From Lentzea sp. (GTDB lineage: Bacteria; Actinomycetota; Actinomycetes; Mycobacteriales; Pseudonocardiaceae), in the NCBI GenBank assembly GCA_030146905.1, contig JASLAV010000634.1, positions 1 through 11,393 on the forward strand: a stretch of DNA of 11,393 nucleotides, written 5' to 3'. Made by a program: the position numbers and the translations under genes. Below the pieces are notes generated by a model. It made no database searches, was not told where the DNA came from, and worked only from the letters and a program-made list of their open reading frames with translations. Each line of letters opens with the position of its first letter. The first letter of the stretch is position 1. This document shows positions 1 through 6,678 of the stretch, one piece after another.

Positions 1-1787
1 AGCGACTCGGCCTCGTCCAGGCGGCCCTCCTCGAGGAGGATGTCGGCGAGCAGCGCGGCGTGCCACGCCGACACCGCGTGCCAGCGCCGGTCCTGCCGCA
101 GGTGGTCGTCCGCCAGCGCGAGGTCGGCGCGGGCGGAGACGAGATCTCCCTTGCGGCGCTGGACGTTCGCGCGCATCACGTACGTCAGCGCCCGCAACGC
201 GGGAGCCTGCGCGCGGTCCACGTCGTCCAGCACGGTCAGCGCCTCGTCCAGCGAGTCGGCGAGGTTCAGCGTCATCGCGGAGGTCAGCGACGACAGCACG
301 TCACCGGTCGACACCCGTGACACGGCCTCGGCGGCGGTGATGTCACCGACCATCACGTGGTGCAGCACTCCGGCGGGCGTGTCGAGCGAGACCGACGACG
401 GCACGGCTTCCTGCCACGCCAGGCCGTGTACCGCCAGATGGGCCTGTGCCCACGGCGAACCACCTGACAGCACCGCCGCCAGCTCTGCCGCGTTTCCCTC
501 GGCGTGCAGGGCGTAGGACAGTGCCACGGCCGATTCCGGATCGTCCACATCGGACTGGAACGCCTCGCGCAACCGCGCCGTCGCGCCGGGGAGGTCGCCG
601 ACCAGCTCGGCGACTCCCAGCAGCCGCAGGGCGCGGGACGGGTTCGCCACCGGTTCGCGCAGCGCCCGCCACAGCAACCGCGCGGCACCGGACGTGTCGC
701 CCTGGTTCACCGCCTCCTGCGCCGCCCGGTCGAGCACCTCGCCCGCCCACGGCTCCAGCCCCGGTGATGTCTCCAGCAGATGATCGGCCACCGCCCGGTC
801 CGAAGCGCCGTGCGCGCGCAACGACCGCGCCGCCCGGAGGTGCAACGCGGCCCGTGCCGGTGCGGGCATGTCGTCGAGAACGGCCGGTCCGGCCCCGCCG
901 AGCAGGCCGACGGTGCGCACGGCCTCCGCCAGTTCCCGTGGACTGAGCCCCGTCAGCTCCGCCAGCACACCGGGGCCGGGGGACGGCCCGAGCACGGCCA
1001 GGCACTGCGCTGCGGCCACCACGGCGGCGGGACGGCGGCGCAACCGGGCCACCGTGATCTCGCCCAGGACCTCCGCGGCGCGGTGCGCGACCCGCCACGC
1101 GGACTCCTCGGTCGGTGGCACCCCGTCCTCCGCCAGCGCCGCCACCAGGCGCGTCACCGCCAGCGGGTTCCCACCGGTCGCGTCGAGGCAGGCGGCGACG
1201 AACCCGGGAGCGGGTGTGCCGAGCGACGACACCAGTGCGGCGACCGCCTCCGGGGACAGCGCGTCGAGCACAACCCGCTGACACGCGGCCATGATCTCGC
1301 CGTGCGAAGGGTCGTCACACCGTTCACCGGCGCCCGCGGTCAGCACGAGCGCGATGGGCAGCCGTTGGATCCGCAACGCCAGGTAGGCGAGCCAGCGCAG
1401 TGACGCGGAATCGGCCCAATGGGCGTCGTCCACCACGATGAGCAGCCTGTTCAGGCCGGCCAAGGTCGTCGCCAGCCGGTAGACGCCGTGCAGCACGGCG
1501 AAGTCGGCGGCCTGCGCGGTCAGCCGCACCGCGCCCACGGCCTCCGCCGGCACGAGGTCCGGGTCCACCAGGTCGAAGAGCTGGGCCACGACCCCGAACG
1601 GCAGCCCGCCCTCCAGTGCGCTGCCGCGCGCCCGCACCACCTGCCCACCGGCGGCTTCCCAGCGCGCGGCGAGGTCGTCGAGCACCGCGGTCTTGCCCGT
1701 GCCGGGAGCACCCTCCACGACGGTGGTCGTGCCCGGCGTCACCTGTTCGCTGATTCCGGCGGACCACGCATTCAGCCGGTTTTCCAA
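1..1787 (-). CDS. LuxR-family-type ATPase transcriptional regulator (STAND/LAL), C-terminus outside window
   Basis: Large ATP-binding regulator read on the minus strand; 595 codons are visible with no stop, so the C-terminus, where a LuxR helix-turn-helix would lie, is beyond the left edge. A Walker A motif GAPGTGKT is at residues 26-33 and a Walker B LLIVVDDAHWAD at 115-126, followed by a GNPLAV sensor-like motif and a long alpha-helical, TPR-like Ala/Leu/Arg-rich region. This order is that of the large ATP-binding LuxR (LAL/MalT-like) regulators that bind ATP and an inducer to activate transcription, often of secondary-metabolite genes. I chose the TTG at 1787 because GGAGAG lies just upstream (GGAG to TTG spacing 5 nt). 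An in-frame GTG at 1850 is an alternative with no good ribosome binding site. The usual GRE motif before the P-loop is missing with the TTG start. It is divergent from the similar regulator at 2057. ATPase family is certain; the DNA-binding end is inferred. Confidence 0.87.
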   Translation of the reverse strand, partial: MENRLNAWSAGISEQVTPGTTTVVEGAPGTGKTAVLDDLAARWEAAGGQVVRARGSALEGGLPFGVVAQLFDLVDPDLVPAEAVGAVRLTAQAADFAVLHGVYRLATTLAGLNRLLIVVDDAHWADSASLRWLAYLALRIQRLPIALVLTAGAGERCDDPSHGEIMAACQRVVLDALSPEAVAALVSSLGTPAPGFVAACLDATGGNPLAVTRLVAALAEDGVPPTEESAWRVAHRAAEVLGEITVARLRRRPAAVVAAAQCLAVLGPSPGPGVLAELTGLSPRELAEAVRTVGLLGGAGPAVLDDMPAPARAALHLRAARSLRAHGASDRAVADHLLETSPGLEPWAGEVLDRAAQEAVNQGDTSGAARLLWRALREPVANPSRALRLLGVAELVGDLPGATARLREAFQSDVDDPESAVALSYALHAEGNAAELAAVLSGGSPWAQAHLAVHGLAWQEAVPSSVSLDTPAGVLHHVMVGDITAAEAVSRVSTGDVLSSLTSAMTLNLADSLDEALTVLDDVDRAQAPALRALTYVMRANVQRRKGDLVSARADLALADDHLRQDRRWHAVSAWHAALLADILLEEGRLDEAES

Positions 1788-1790
1788 GAT

Positions 1791-1796
1791 CTCTCC
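1791..1796 (-). promoter_or_regulatory. Ribosome binding site GGAGAG for the left regulator
   Basis: On the minus strand GGAGAG precedes the TTG at 1787, with 5 nt between GGAG and the start codon. It is the main reason for preferring a TTG start over the upstream in-frame GTG at 1850. Confidence 0.6.
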
Positions 1797-1828
1797 ACAA
1801 TCCGTGGCCGAAAGGATCAGCGGAATTG

Positions 1829-1834
1829 ATGCTA
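1829..1834 (-). promoter_or_regulatory. Candidate -10 box for the left regulator (TAGCAT)
   Basis: TAGCAT on the minus strand fits the actinobacterial TANNNT -10 pattern and would start transcription near 1822, giving a leader of about 35 nt that contains the GGAGAG site. No convincing -35 element is seen 16-19 bp upstream, so this is tentative. Confidence 0.3.
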
Positions 1835-1897
1835 GGAGAAAGAGCGCCACTTGCCCAGGTAAAGCTCGCCTGGCCACGGGCGTCTCAACAGGGGTGC

Positions 1898-1919
1898 TGC
1901 CCGTATGATCCCGCGGGCA
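1898..1919 (+). promoter_or_regulatory. Candidate -10 box (TATGAT) inside a 6-bp inverted repeat, upstream of the right LuxR regulator
   Basis: TATGAT at 1904-1909 is a near-consensus -10 hexamer. It is enclosed by the perfect inverted repeat TGCCCG (1898-1903) / CGGGCA (1914-1919). Transcription from here would give a leader of about 140 nt before the GTG at 2057. No clear -35 element is visible, which would suit an activator-dependent promoter. A protein bound to the repeat would cover the -10 box. The sequence is directly seen; promoter and operator roles are inference. Confidence 0.35.
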
Positions 1920-2044
1920 ACTGCTCGAATGGGCAGCGGCAACCGGACGGCGCCCTCGCGCGATCATCCCGACGGCCGGAAGGGGCTGGTCGCGGTGCGG
2001 GTTGCCGTGGTAACGCAGGACTCGTTCTCCGCCGCCGCGGAGCG

Positions 2045-2050
2045 AAAGGA
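2045..2050 (+). promoter_or_regulatory. Ribosome binding site AAAGGA deciding the start at 2057
   Basis: AAAGGA lies 6 nt before the GTG at 2057. The reading frame stays open well upstream (to about 1826), but that stretch encodes low-complexity Arg/Gly-rich sequence without family resemblance, so this site sets the likely start. Confidence 0.55.
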
Positions 2051-2056
2051 AAATGG

Positions 2057-4672
2057 GTGTCGGGCAATCGTGACGGGGTGTTCCGCGGCCGTGAGGGAGA
2101 ACGGGAGCTCCTGAGCGGTGTGCTGGACGCGGGTACCGGCGTGGTGCTCGTCGACGGCGCCGCGGGAACGGGGAAGACCCGGCTGCTCGCGGAGATCGCC
2201 GCACTGGCCACCCGTCGCGGCTTCGAGGTCGCCACCGCGCAGGACGAGCTGGAGCAGCCGTTCCTGCTGGCACGCCTGGCCGAACGCCGCCCGGACGGCC
2301 CTTCGCTCGTCGTCCTCGACGACCTCCACCTGGCAGAGCCGGGAACCCTTGCCACACTGCGTTCCCTGCTGCCCGCCTCCACCCACGAGAAGGTCGTCTG
2401 GCTGCTCGCCCGCCGCCGCGGCGAAGGAGCCGACCGCCTGTTCGCGTCCGCGCTCGCCCGCGGTGCCGTGCGGATCGAGCTGCGGCCGTTGCCGGACGAC
2501 GTGGTCGCGGACCTCGTCGCCGACCTCGCCGGGGCCATCCCCGACCAGGACCTGAGAGCGCTGGCGTCGACCGCCCGCGGCAACCCGGCCGCGGTGGTCG
2601 GCCTCGTCCGGGCGCTGCGCGAGGACGGCCAGATCGCGGTCGTCGCCGGGCACGCGTCGCTGCGCGCCGACCGCTCACCGGTGAACACCGAGGCGTTGCT
2701 GCGCGACCGCGTCAGTTCGTTGAGCGGCAAGGCGAGACACCTCCTGCAGGTCGCCTCCGTGCTCGGGCCGCGCTTCGAACCCGCCGACGTCGCGGAGATG
2801 CTGGCGTCCAGCACCGCGATCCTGCTGCCCGCGCTGGACGAGGTCATCGGCGCGGGCGTGGTGACGTCGCTGGAGGACGCGCTGGCGTTCCGGCACGAGC
2901 TGCTCCGGCGCCTGGTCGCCGACTCGATGCCACCACCCGTGCGCCGCGCCCTGCACCGCGAGGCAGGCGAGATGCTGCTCAGGCGCGGCGACTCCGCCGT
3001 CGTGGCCGCGAAACACCTGCTGCACGGCGCCCAGGGCGGTGACGCGCGGTCGCTCGACGGCCTGGTCACCGCCGCGACCGCCGTGCTGCTCACCGCACCC
3101 GACGCCGCCGCCGAGCTCGCGGTGCGGGCACTCGAACTGACCGACCAGGCGGCCCCGTCGCTGCTGCACCGCACGGTCGTCGCGGTCCGCGCGCTGATCG
3201 CGGCGGGCAGGCTCGCCGCGGCGCAAGCGCTCGCGCAGGACGCGTTGTCCCGCCAGGTCTCCCCGGAGTCCGCCGCCGTGCTGCGGCACTGCGTGGCCGT
3301 GACGACGTTGCTGACCGCGCGGCACGCCGAGTCGGTCGAGAGCTCCGAGGCGTTGCTCGTCGAGCCCGGCCTGCTGCCGGAACTCGTGCCGTGGGTGGAG
3401 ATCACCCGCATGATGGCGCTGCTCGGCCACGACCGGCGCCGCGCGGGAGAACTGGCGGAGACCGTCGTGCGCACCCACCGGGGAGCGCCGGACGACGTGC
3501 TGGCGACGGCTCTGGCGGTGCTCGCGGCCATCGCGCGCGACACCGGACAGCCCGGCGCCGCACTGGAACTGGCCCGCGAGGCCGCCAGGTCCGTCACCTC
3601 CCACGACCTCTGCGCGTACCCGCAGCTGCTGCTCGCGACCGTGTTCTCCGGGCTGCGGGAGTTCGCGGAGGCCGACAGCGTGCTGCGGCGGGCGCGCGGC
3701 GGGCCGTCCGCCGTGGTCACCAAGACGATCATGACCGGGGTCGTGCAGGCCAGGATCCTGTTGCAGGCGGGGCGGATCGAGGAAGCCGCCGCCGAGGCGC
3801 GCACCGCGTTGACCACGGCGGAGGAGACGGGACACGCGGCGCTCGTGGCGCCCGCATTGGCCGTGCTCGCGATGGTCGCGATCCACACCGGCGACCTGCC
3901 CTCCGCGGTCGAGCACGTCGAGCGCTGCCGTGAGAGCGTTCCCGCCGACGGGATCATGTTCTCCCGCGCCTACTACCAGTGGGCCGACGTGCTGGTCACC
4001 CACGTGGGCTCCGGGCTGGAGAAAGCACTGGCGCTGCTCGACGGCGAGCACTCCGGTCTGGTGTCTTCCGGGCTCTTCGCCGAGGAACCCCGTGCCGCCG
4101 GGTGGTTCGTGCGCCGCGCGCTGGAGGCGGGTGACGAACGGCTCGCCAAGGCCGTCGTCGACCGGGTGGAACGGCTGGCGGCGGAGAACCCCGGGTTCGG
4201 CGCGGTGGCGGCGGCAGCGCTGCACGCGCGCGGTCTGGCCGACGCCGACACCTCGGCGCTGGAACTGGCCGCGCAGCAGCACGGCGACCTGTGGACGCGG
4301 GCGAACGCGACAGAGGACCTCGGCGTGCTGCTGACGGACCGCGCCGCGTCGGTGAAGGCGCTGGAGAGCGCGCTGGAGCTGTACCGGGAGATCGGCGCGT
4401 CCCGTGACAGCGCTCGCGTGCTGGGAAGGCTGCGCAAGCTCGGGCGGCGCCGCCGCGCGGAACCGGCACGCCCCGCGTCCGGGTGGTCCGGTCTGGACGA
4501 CACCGAACGCGCCATCGCGAACCTCGTCGCGAAGGGTCAGACGAACCGGCAGATCTCCACGCAGCTGTTCATGTCACCGCACACGGTGAACTTCCACCTG
4601 CGCAAGATCTTCCGGAAGCTCGGGATCAGCTCTCGCGTCGAACTGGTGATGCGGTCTCGGGACGACCGGTGA
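2057..4672 (+). CDS. LuxR family transcriptional regulator with N-terminal AAA/STAND ATPase
   Basis: Complete 871-residue large LuxR-type (LAL/MalT-like) regulator. The N-terminal motif FRGREGEREL (9-18) is the usual GRE start of this family. Walker A GAAGTGKT is at 34-41 and Walker B LVVLDD at 84-89. A long helical, TPR-like region follows (roughly 300-790). The last 64 residues form a LuxR helix-turn-helix with LDDTERAIANLVAKGQTNRQ, then MSPHTVNFHLRKIFRKLGI. Such proteins couple ATP binding and ligand sensing to activation of target promoters. The GTG start has an AAAGGA site 6 nt upstream; a GTG at 2078 is the other reasonable start. It faces the similar ATPase regulator at 1787 across a 269-bp control region. 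Its last 47 bp, encoding the end of the DNA-binding domain, overlap the 3' end of the opposing LapA-type gene. Targets are unknown; no obvious biosynthetic operon adjoins it. Confidence 0.93.
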   Translation: MSGNRDGVFRGREGERELLSGVLDAGTGVVLVDGAAGTGKTRLLAEIAALATRRGFEVATAQDELEQPFLLARLAERRPDGPSLVVLDDLHLAEPGTLATLRSLLPASTHEKVVWLLARRRGEGADRLFASALARGAVRIELRPLPDDVVADLVADLAGAIPDQDLRALASTARGNPAAVVGLVRALREDGQIAVVAGHASLRADRSPVNTEALLRDRVSSLSGKARHLLQVASVLGPRFEPADVAEMLASSTAILLPALDEVIGAGVVTSLEDALAFRHELLRRLVADSMPPPVRRALHREAGEMLLRRGDSAVVAAKHLLHGAQGGDARSLDGLVTAATAVLLTAPDAAAELAVRALELTDQAAPSLLHRTVVAVRALIAAGRLAAAQALAQDALSRQVSPESAAVLRHCVAVTTLLTARHAESVESSEALLVEPGLLPELVPWVEITRMMALLGHDRRRAGELAETVVRTHRGAPDDVLATALAVLAAIARDTGQPGAALELAREAARSVTSHDLCAYPQLLLATVFSGLREFAEADSVLRRARGGPSAVVTKTIMTGVVQARILLQAGRIEEAAAEARTALTTAEETGHAALVAPALAVLAMVAIHTGDLPSAVEHVERCRESVPADGIMFSRAYYQWADVLVTHVGSGLEKALALLDGEHSGLVSSGLFAEEPRAAGWFVRRALEAGDERLAKAVVDRVERLAAENPGFGAVAAAALHARGLADADTSALELAAQQHGDLWTRANATEDLGVLLTDRAASVKALESALELYREIGASRDSARVLGRLRKLGRRRRAEPARPASGWSGLDDTERAIANLVAKGQTNRQISTQLFMSPHTVNFHLRKIFRKLGISSRVELVMRSRDDR

Positions 4673-5033
4673 GCCGCTTGGTCTGACGGCGCAGCTGGAG
4701 GATGCGGGCGGCACCGACGACCGCGACCAGCACCGCGCCGCCGATCGCCGCGAAGAGCAGCGCGACACCCAGCGGAAGGCTGAACTGGCCCCACAGGAAG
4801 TGGATCGTCGTGGTGCCGCCGTTCTGCAGGATGAAGACCAGCAGGAAGATCAGCACGAAGATCGCCACCAGCACGGCGATCCACGTGCCGCTGATCCGCG
4901 TCGGCCTCGTCGTCTTCTGCACGGTCGCCGGGGGAGCCGACGGCCGGTTCACCGCCGGCGGTGTGCTCGGCGGAGCAGCCGGGATCGGCTCGGTGACCGG
5001 CGCTTTCTGGGTCTCGTCCCTGGGAGTTGCCAC
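4626..5033 (-). CDS. LapA/DUF1049 domain membrane protein
   Basis: A 135-residue protein with a Pro/Thr-rich cytoplasmic N-terminus (1-48), a first membrane helix (about 50-70, ending ILQN), a short loop with TTIHFLWGQFSLPLG, a second helix (about 86-108), and a basic C-terminus (RILQLRRQTKRL). The QN...FL...PLG pattern between two helices is the signature of the LapA (lipopolysaccharide assembly protein A, DUF1049) family. In actinomycetes, which lack LPS, its role is unknown. The GTG start has no close Shine-Dalgarno; GATAAT lies 7 nt upstream, so a leaderless transcript is possible. It is the last gene of the minus-strand run and its final 47 bp lie inside the opposing LuxR gene. Family assignment is firm; function is not. 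Confidence 0.88.
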   Translation of the reverse strand: MATPRDETQKAPVTEPIPAAPPSTPPAVNRPSAPPATVQKTTRPTRISGTWIAVLVAIFVLIFLLVFILQNGGTTTIHFLWGQFSLPLGVALLFAAIGGAVLVAVVGAARILQLRRQTKRLTGRPETASPVRRES

Positions 5034-5040
5034 GACGACG

Positions 5041-5046
5041 ATTATC
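5041..5046 (-). promoter_or_regulatory. -10-like GATAAT just upstream of the LapA-type gene
   Basis: GATAAT on the minus strand matches TATAAT at five of six positions and ends 7 nt before the GTG at 5033, the spacing expected for a leaderless mRNA starting at the G of GTG. No -35 match is evident. Inference only. Confidence 0.27.
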
Positions 5047-5085
5047 GGCTCCCAGGCGTGATCCCGCTTGTTGGCGAACGGGTGG

Positions 5086-5613
5086 CTACAGCCGGCGCAG
5101 CCCCGTCAGAACCCGTTCGAGCAGCGCGATGTTGGGCTTCTCGCCCGGCTCGTGCACCGCGACCAGGTTGAGCGTGATCAGGTCGCTCAGCAGCACCCTC
5201 GTGACACCGAGCGGGATCTTCATGAGCGCCGAGATCTCGGCGACCGATCGCGGCTGCAGGCACAGCCGCATCATCGCCGCCTGGTCGTTGGAAGCGCGGT
5301 AGAGCCGTTCCTCGTCCGTCGAGAGCAGCGTCTCCAGACGCAGGTCGTGGCGGGCCGTGGTGCGGCCGCCCGTGCGCGTGTAGGGACGGATGAGCGAGCT
5401 GTCCCGCGCGGGGACGTTGGGTGGTGCGTCTTCCTGCATAAGCCACTCCGGTGGCTCCGGTGGACGTTGGCGCAACGGTTGCTGACGTGGCAGCTGCTGG
5501 GTCTCCGAGCCGTGCGAGTCACCTCGCTCGTCGGCCTGCAGCCACCTGCGGGTCGCCGGGGAGCCGAATCGCGCCCCGGTGTAACCGATTTCCGTCGCTT
5601 CCTCGTCGTGCAC
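5086..5613 (-). CDS. DUF742 domain-containing protein (CvnC-like)
   Basis: A 175-residue protein whose C-terminal 110 residues are a DUF742 domain: LIRPYTRTGGRT at 75-85 is the conserved opening, and a winged-helix-like region follows (about 112-155: MMRLCLQPRSVAEISALM then LGVTRVLLSDLITLNLVAVH). In Streptomyces conservons, DUF742 proteins (CvnC) work with a sensor kinase, a roadblock protein (CvnB) and a small GTPase (CvnD). None of these partners is visible here; instead the gene follows an RsbA-like ATPase by 39 bp. The N-terminal 58 residues are Gln/Pro/Arg-rich and start with GTG lacking a clear Shine-Dalgarno. An ATG at 5439 (residue 59) has an excellent GGAG 6 nt upstream and would give a 117-residue protein of ordinary DUF742 length. 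I kept the long form because of the tight spacing and the coding-like YTGARFG stretch; the start remains open. Confidence 0.85.
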   Translation of the reverse strand: MHDEEATEIGYTGARFGSPATRRWLQADERGDSHGSETQQLPRQQPLRQRPPEPPEWLMQEDAPPNVPARDSSLIRPYTRTGGRTTARHDLRLETLLSTDEERLYRASNDQAAMMRLCLQPRSVAEISALMKIPLGVTRVLLSDLITLNLVAVHEPGEKPNIALLERVLTGLRRL

Positions 5614-5619
5614 GTGCCC

Positions 5620-5652
5620 AAGCTATAACGAAGTGGGCCAAATGTATGTCGA
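5620..5652 (-). promoter_or_regulatory. Possible internal promoter before the DUF742 gene
   Basis: The 39-bp gap after the RsbA-like gene is unusually AT-rich for this window. On the minus strand it holds TCGACA (5652-5647), TATAGC (5627-5622) and the overlapping TAGCTT (5625-5620). TAGCTT fits TANNNT and ends 6 nt before the GTG at 5613. The -35 to -10 distances (19 and 21 bp) are on the long side. A separate, possibly leaderless, transcript for the DUF742 gene is a weak inference. Confidence 0.25.
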
Positions 5653-6576
5653 TCACGTTGCCTTTTTGACACCCAGATCGAATCTGACCTGTATTGCAGT
5701 GCCGGACGACGTCGTTTGGGTGCGCACGAGGTCCGCCAAACGGTTGACAAGCAACAGACCGCGACCGCCTGGTTCGTTTGCGTGAACAGGGGTGCGTCCA
5801 GCCAGAACATCGGTGATGTGACCGCTGTCGTTGACTTGGCAAACAATGCTTTCGCTTTCGGTCCACATCCGGACCGTGCTCTCGCCGCCGCCGTGGCGGA
5901 CGCTGTTCGTCGCGAGCTCGGTGACCGCGAGCGCGAAGTCGTCGAGGCGGTCCTGCGCCAGCCCGAGCTTCACGGCGTGCTCACGGGCGAACGTCCGCAC
6001 CGCGGCCATCGCCCCGGCGCCCACCGACGTGCTCACCGCGTCCACCGGGATCACCAGCGGCAACGAGTGCGCGGCCAGGACCACCCGCGCGGGGTGGAAG
6101 TGGTCGCTCGGGCGGTGACCGCCCGCGTCGATCACGACGGGATGGGTCTTCTCGGCGTCGGCGAGGACGTCGTGCCTGAGCGCGGAGGTGTCGTACGGGC
6201 ACAGGATGCTGAGGTCGCGGCCGCTGAACGCGTAGTTGACCAGCGCCTCGTGCAGCGCGCACGCCGGGTACTCGGCGTCGGTGCGCTGGTCCCACACCGG
6301 CTCGCTGATGATGCGGACGGCCCCGCGGTGCCGGTCGGCGAACGCGCGGAGCTCGGGGATGATCCGGCCGGGGTTGCGGCCGGTGTCCGCCATGTCGACG
6401 AAGGTCACGAGGTGCGCGAACCCGCTCAGCGCTTCCCTGAGCAGCTCAAGGTTCCTGCTGGGCACCGCCACGGCGACGGGTTCGGCGTTCGCCAGACCCT
6501 CCACCACGAACGGAACGGTCCCGTCGATGTAGGACTCCTCGTCGGAGTAGAACAACGCCGGATGTGCGAACGTCAT
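5653..6576 (-). CDS. MEDS domain / HATPase anti-sigma-type regulator (RsbA family)
   Basis: A 307-residue cytoplasmic protein in two parts. Residues about 3-160 (HPALFYSDEESYIDG, then VPFVVEGLANAEPVAVAVPS) are a MEDS (DcmR sensory) domain. Residues about 180-300 are an RsbW-like HATPase_c_2 domain with N-box ELATNSVRHG (220-229), G1 box NDSGH (249-253) and G2 box PGGRGLLLV (269-277). This pairing is known as the RsbA family: serine-kinase/anti-sigma-type regulators in partner-switching control of SigB-like sigma factors. No sigma factor or STAS anti-anti-sigma gene is next to it. The ATG at 6576 was chosen for the GAGAGG site 6 nt upstream and because MTFAHPALFY starts at the domain boundary. 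It is followed by the DUF742 gene and diverges from the MerR gene. G+C falls toward its 3' end. The G1 box lacks the second glycine of DxGxG. Confidence 0.9.
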   Translation of the reverse strand: MTFAHPALFYSDEESYIDGTVPFVVEGLANAEPVAVAVPSRNLELLREALSGFAHLVTFVDMADTGRNPGRIIPELRAFADRHRGAVRIISEPVWDQRTDAEYPACALHEALVNYAFSGRDLSILCPYDTSALRHDVLADAEKTHPVVIDAGGHRPSDHFHPARVVLAAHSLPLVIPVDAVSTSVGAGAMAAVRTFAREHAVKLGLAQDRLDDFALAVTELATNSVRHGGGESTVRMWTESESIVCQVNDSGHITDVLAGRTPVHANEPGGRGLLLVNRLADLVRTQTTSSGTAIQVRFDLGVKKAT

Positions 6577-6582
6577 GTGCCA

Positions 6583-6588
6583 CCTCTC
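6583..6588 (-). promoter_or_regulatory. Ribosome binding site GAGAGG for the RsbA-like gene
   Basis: GAGAGG on the minus strand lies 6 nt before the ATG at 6576. It decides this start against a longer in-frame reading that begins near 6627. Confidence 0.6.
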
Positions 6589-6630
6589 GTGAACATCCCA
6601 GGATGCGCACCTGTGAGTGTTGCTCAAACC

Positions 6631-6659
6631 ATCATTTCTTGACCCTCACACCGTGTCAG
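6631..6659 (-). promoter_or_regulatory. Candidate sigma-70-type promoter for the RsbA-like gene
   Basis: On the minus strand, CTGACA (6659-6654) and AATGAT (6636-6631) are separated by 17 bp. They match TTGACA at 5 of 6 and TATAAT at 4 of 6 positions. The leader would be about 45-50 nt and contain the GAGAGG site. The element overlaps the region from which the divergent MerR gene must be transcribed, so the MerR protein could control both. Not tested. Confidence 0.35.
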
Positions 6660-6668
6660 CCCCTACAC

Positions 6669-6673
6669 AGGAG
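6669..6673 (+). promoter_or_regulatory. Ribosome binding site AGGAG for the MerR gene
   Basis: AGGAG lies 5 nt before the ATG at 6679, fixing the start. Upstream, TTGACC (6639-6644) resembles a -35 box, but the only TA-containing -10 candidate (6664-6669) would start transcription downstream of this site, so the MerR promoter is not resolved. Confidence 0.6.
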
Positions 6674-6678
6674 CAGTC

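Noticed and set aside
343..1284. 313-codon minus-strand frame overlapping the left regulator
   Set aside because: Gly/Arg/Ala-rich sequence in the wrong frame; the frame with Walker A and B motifs is continuous through the same DNA.
1826..2056. Upstream extension of the right LuxR regulator
   Set aside because: The added 77 residues are low-complexity and lack a ribosome binding site, while the GTG at 2057 has AAAGGA at 6 nt and begins just before the conserved FRGRE motif.
1885..3957. 690-codon open frame on the minus strand opposite the LuxR regulator
   Set aside because: Ser/Arg/Ala-rich translation with no motifs; it is the antisense shadow of a high-GC gene whose plus-strand product has Walker motifs and a LuxR domain.
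2675..4282. 535-codon minus-strand frame within the LuxR gene
   Set aside because: Gln/Arg/Gly/His-rich with no domain features; the opposite strand encodes a recognised protein.
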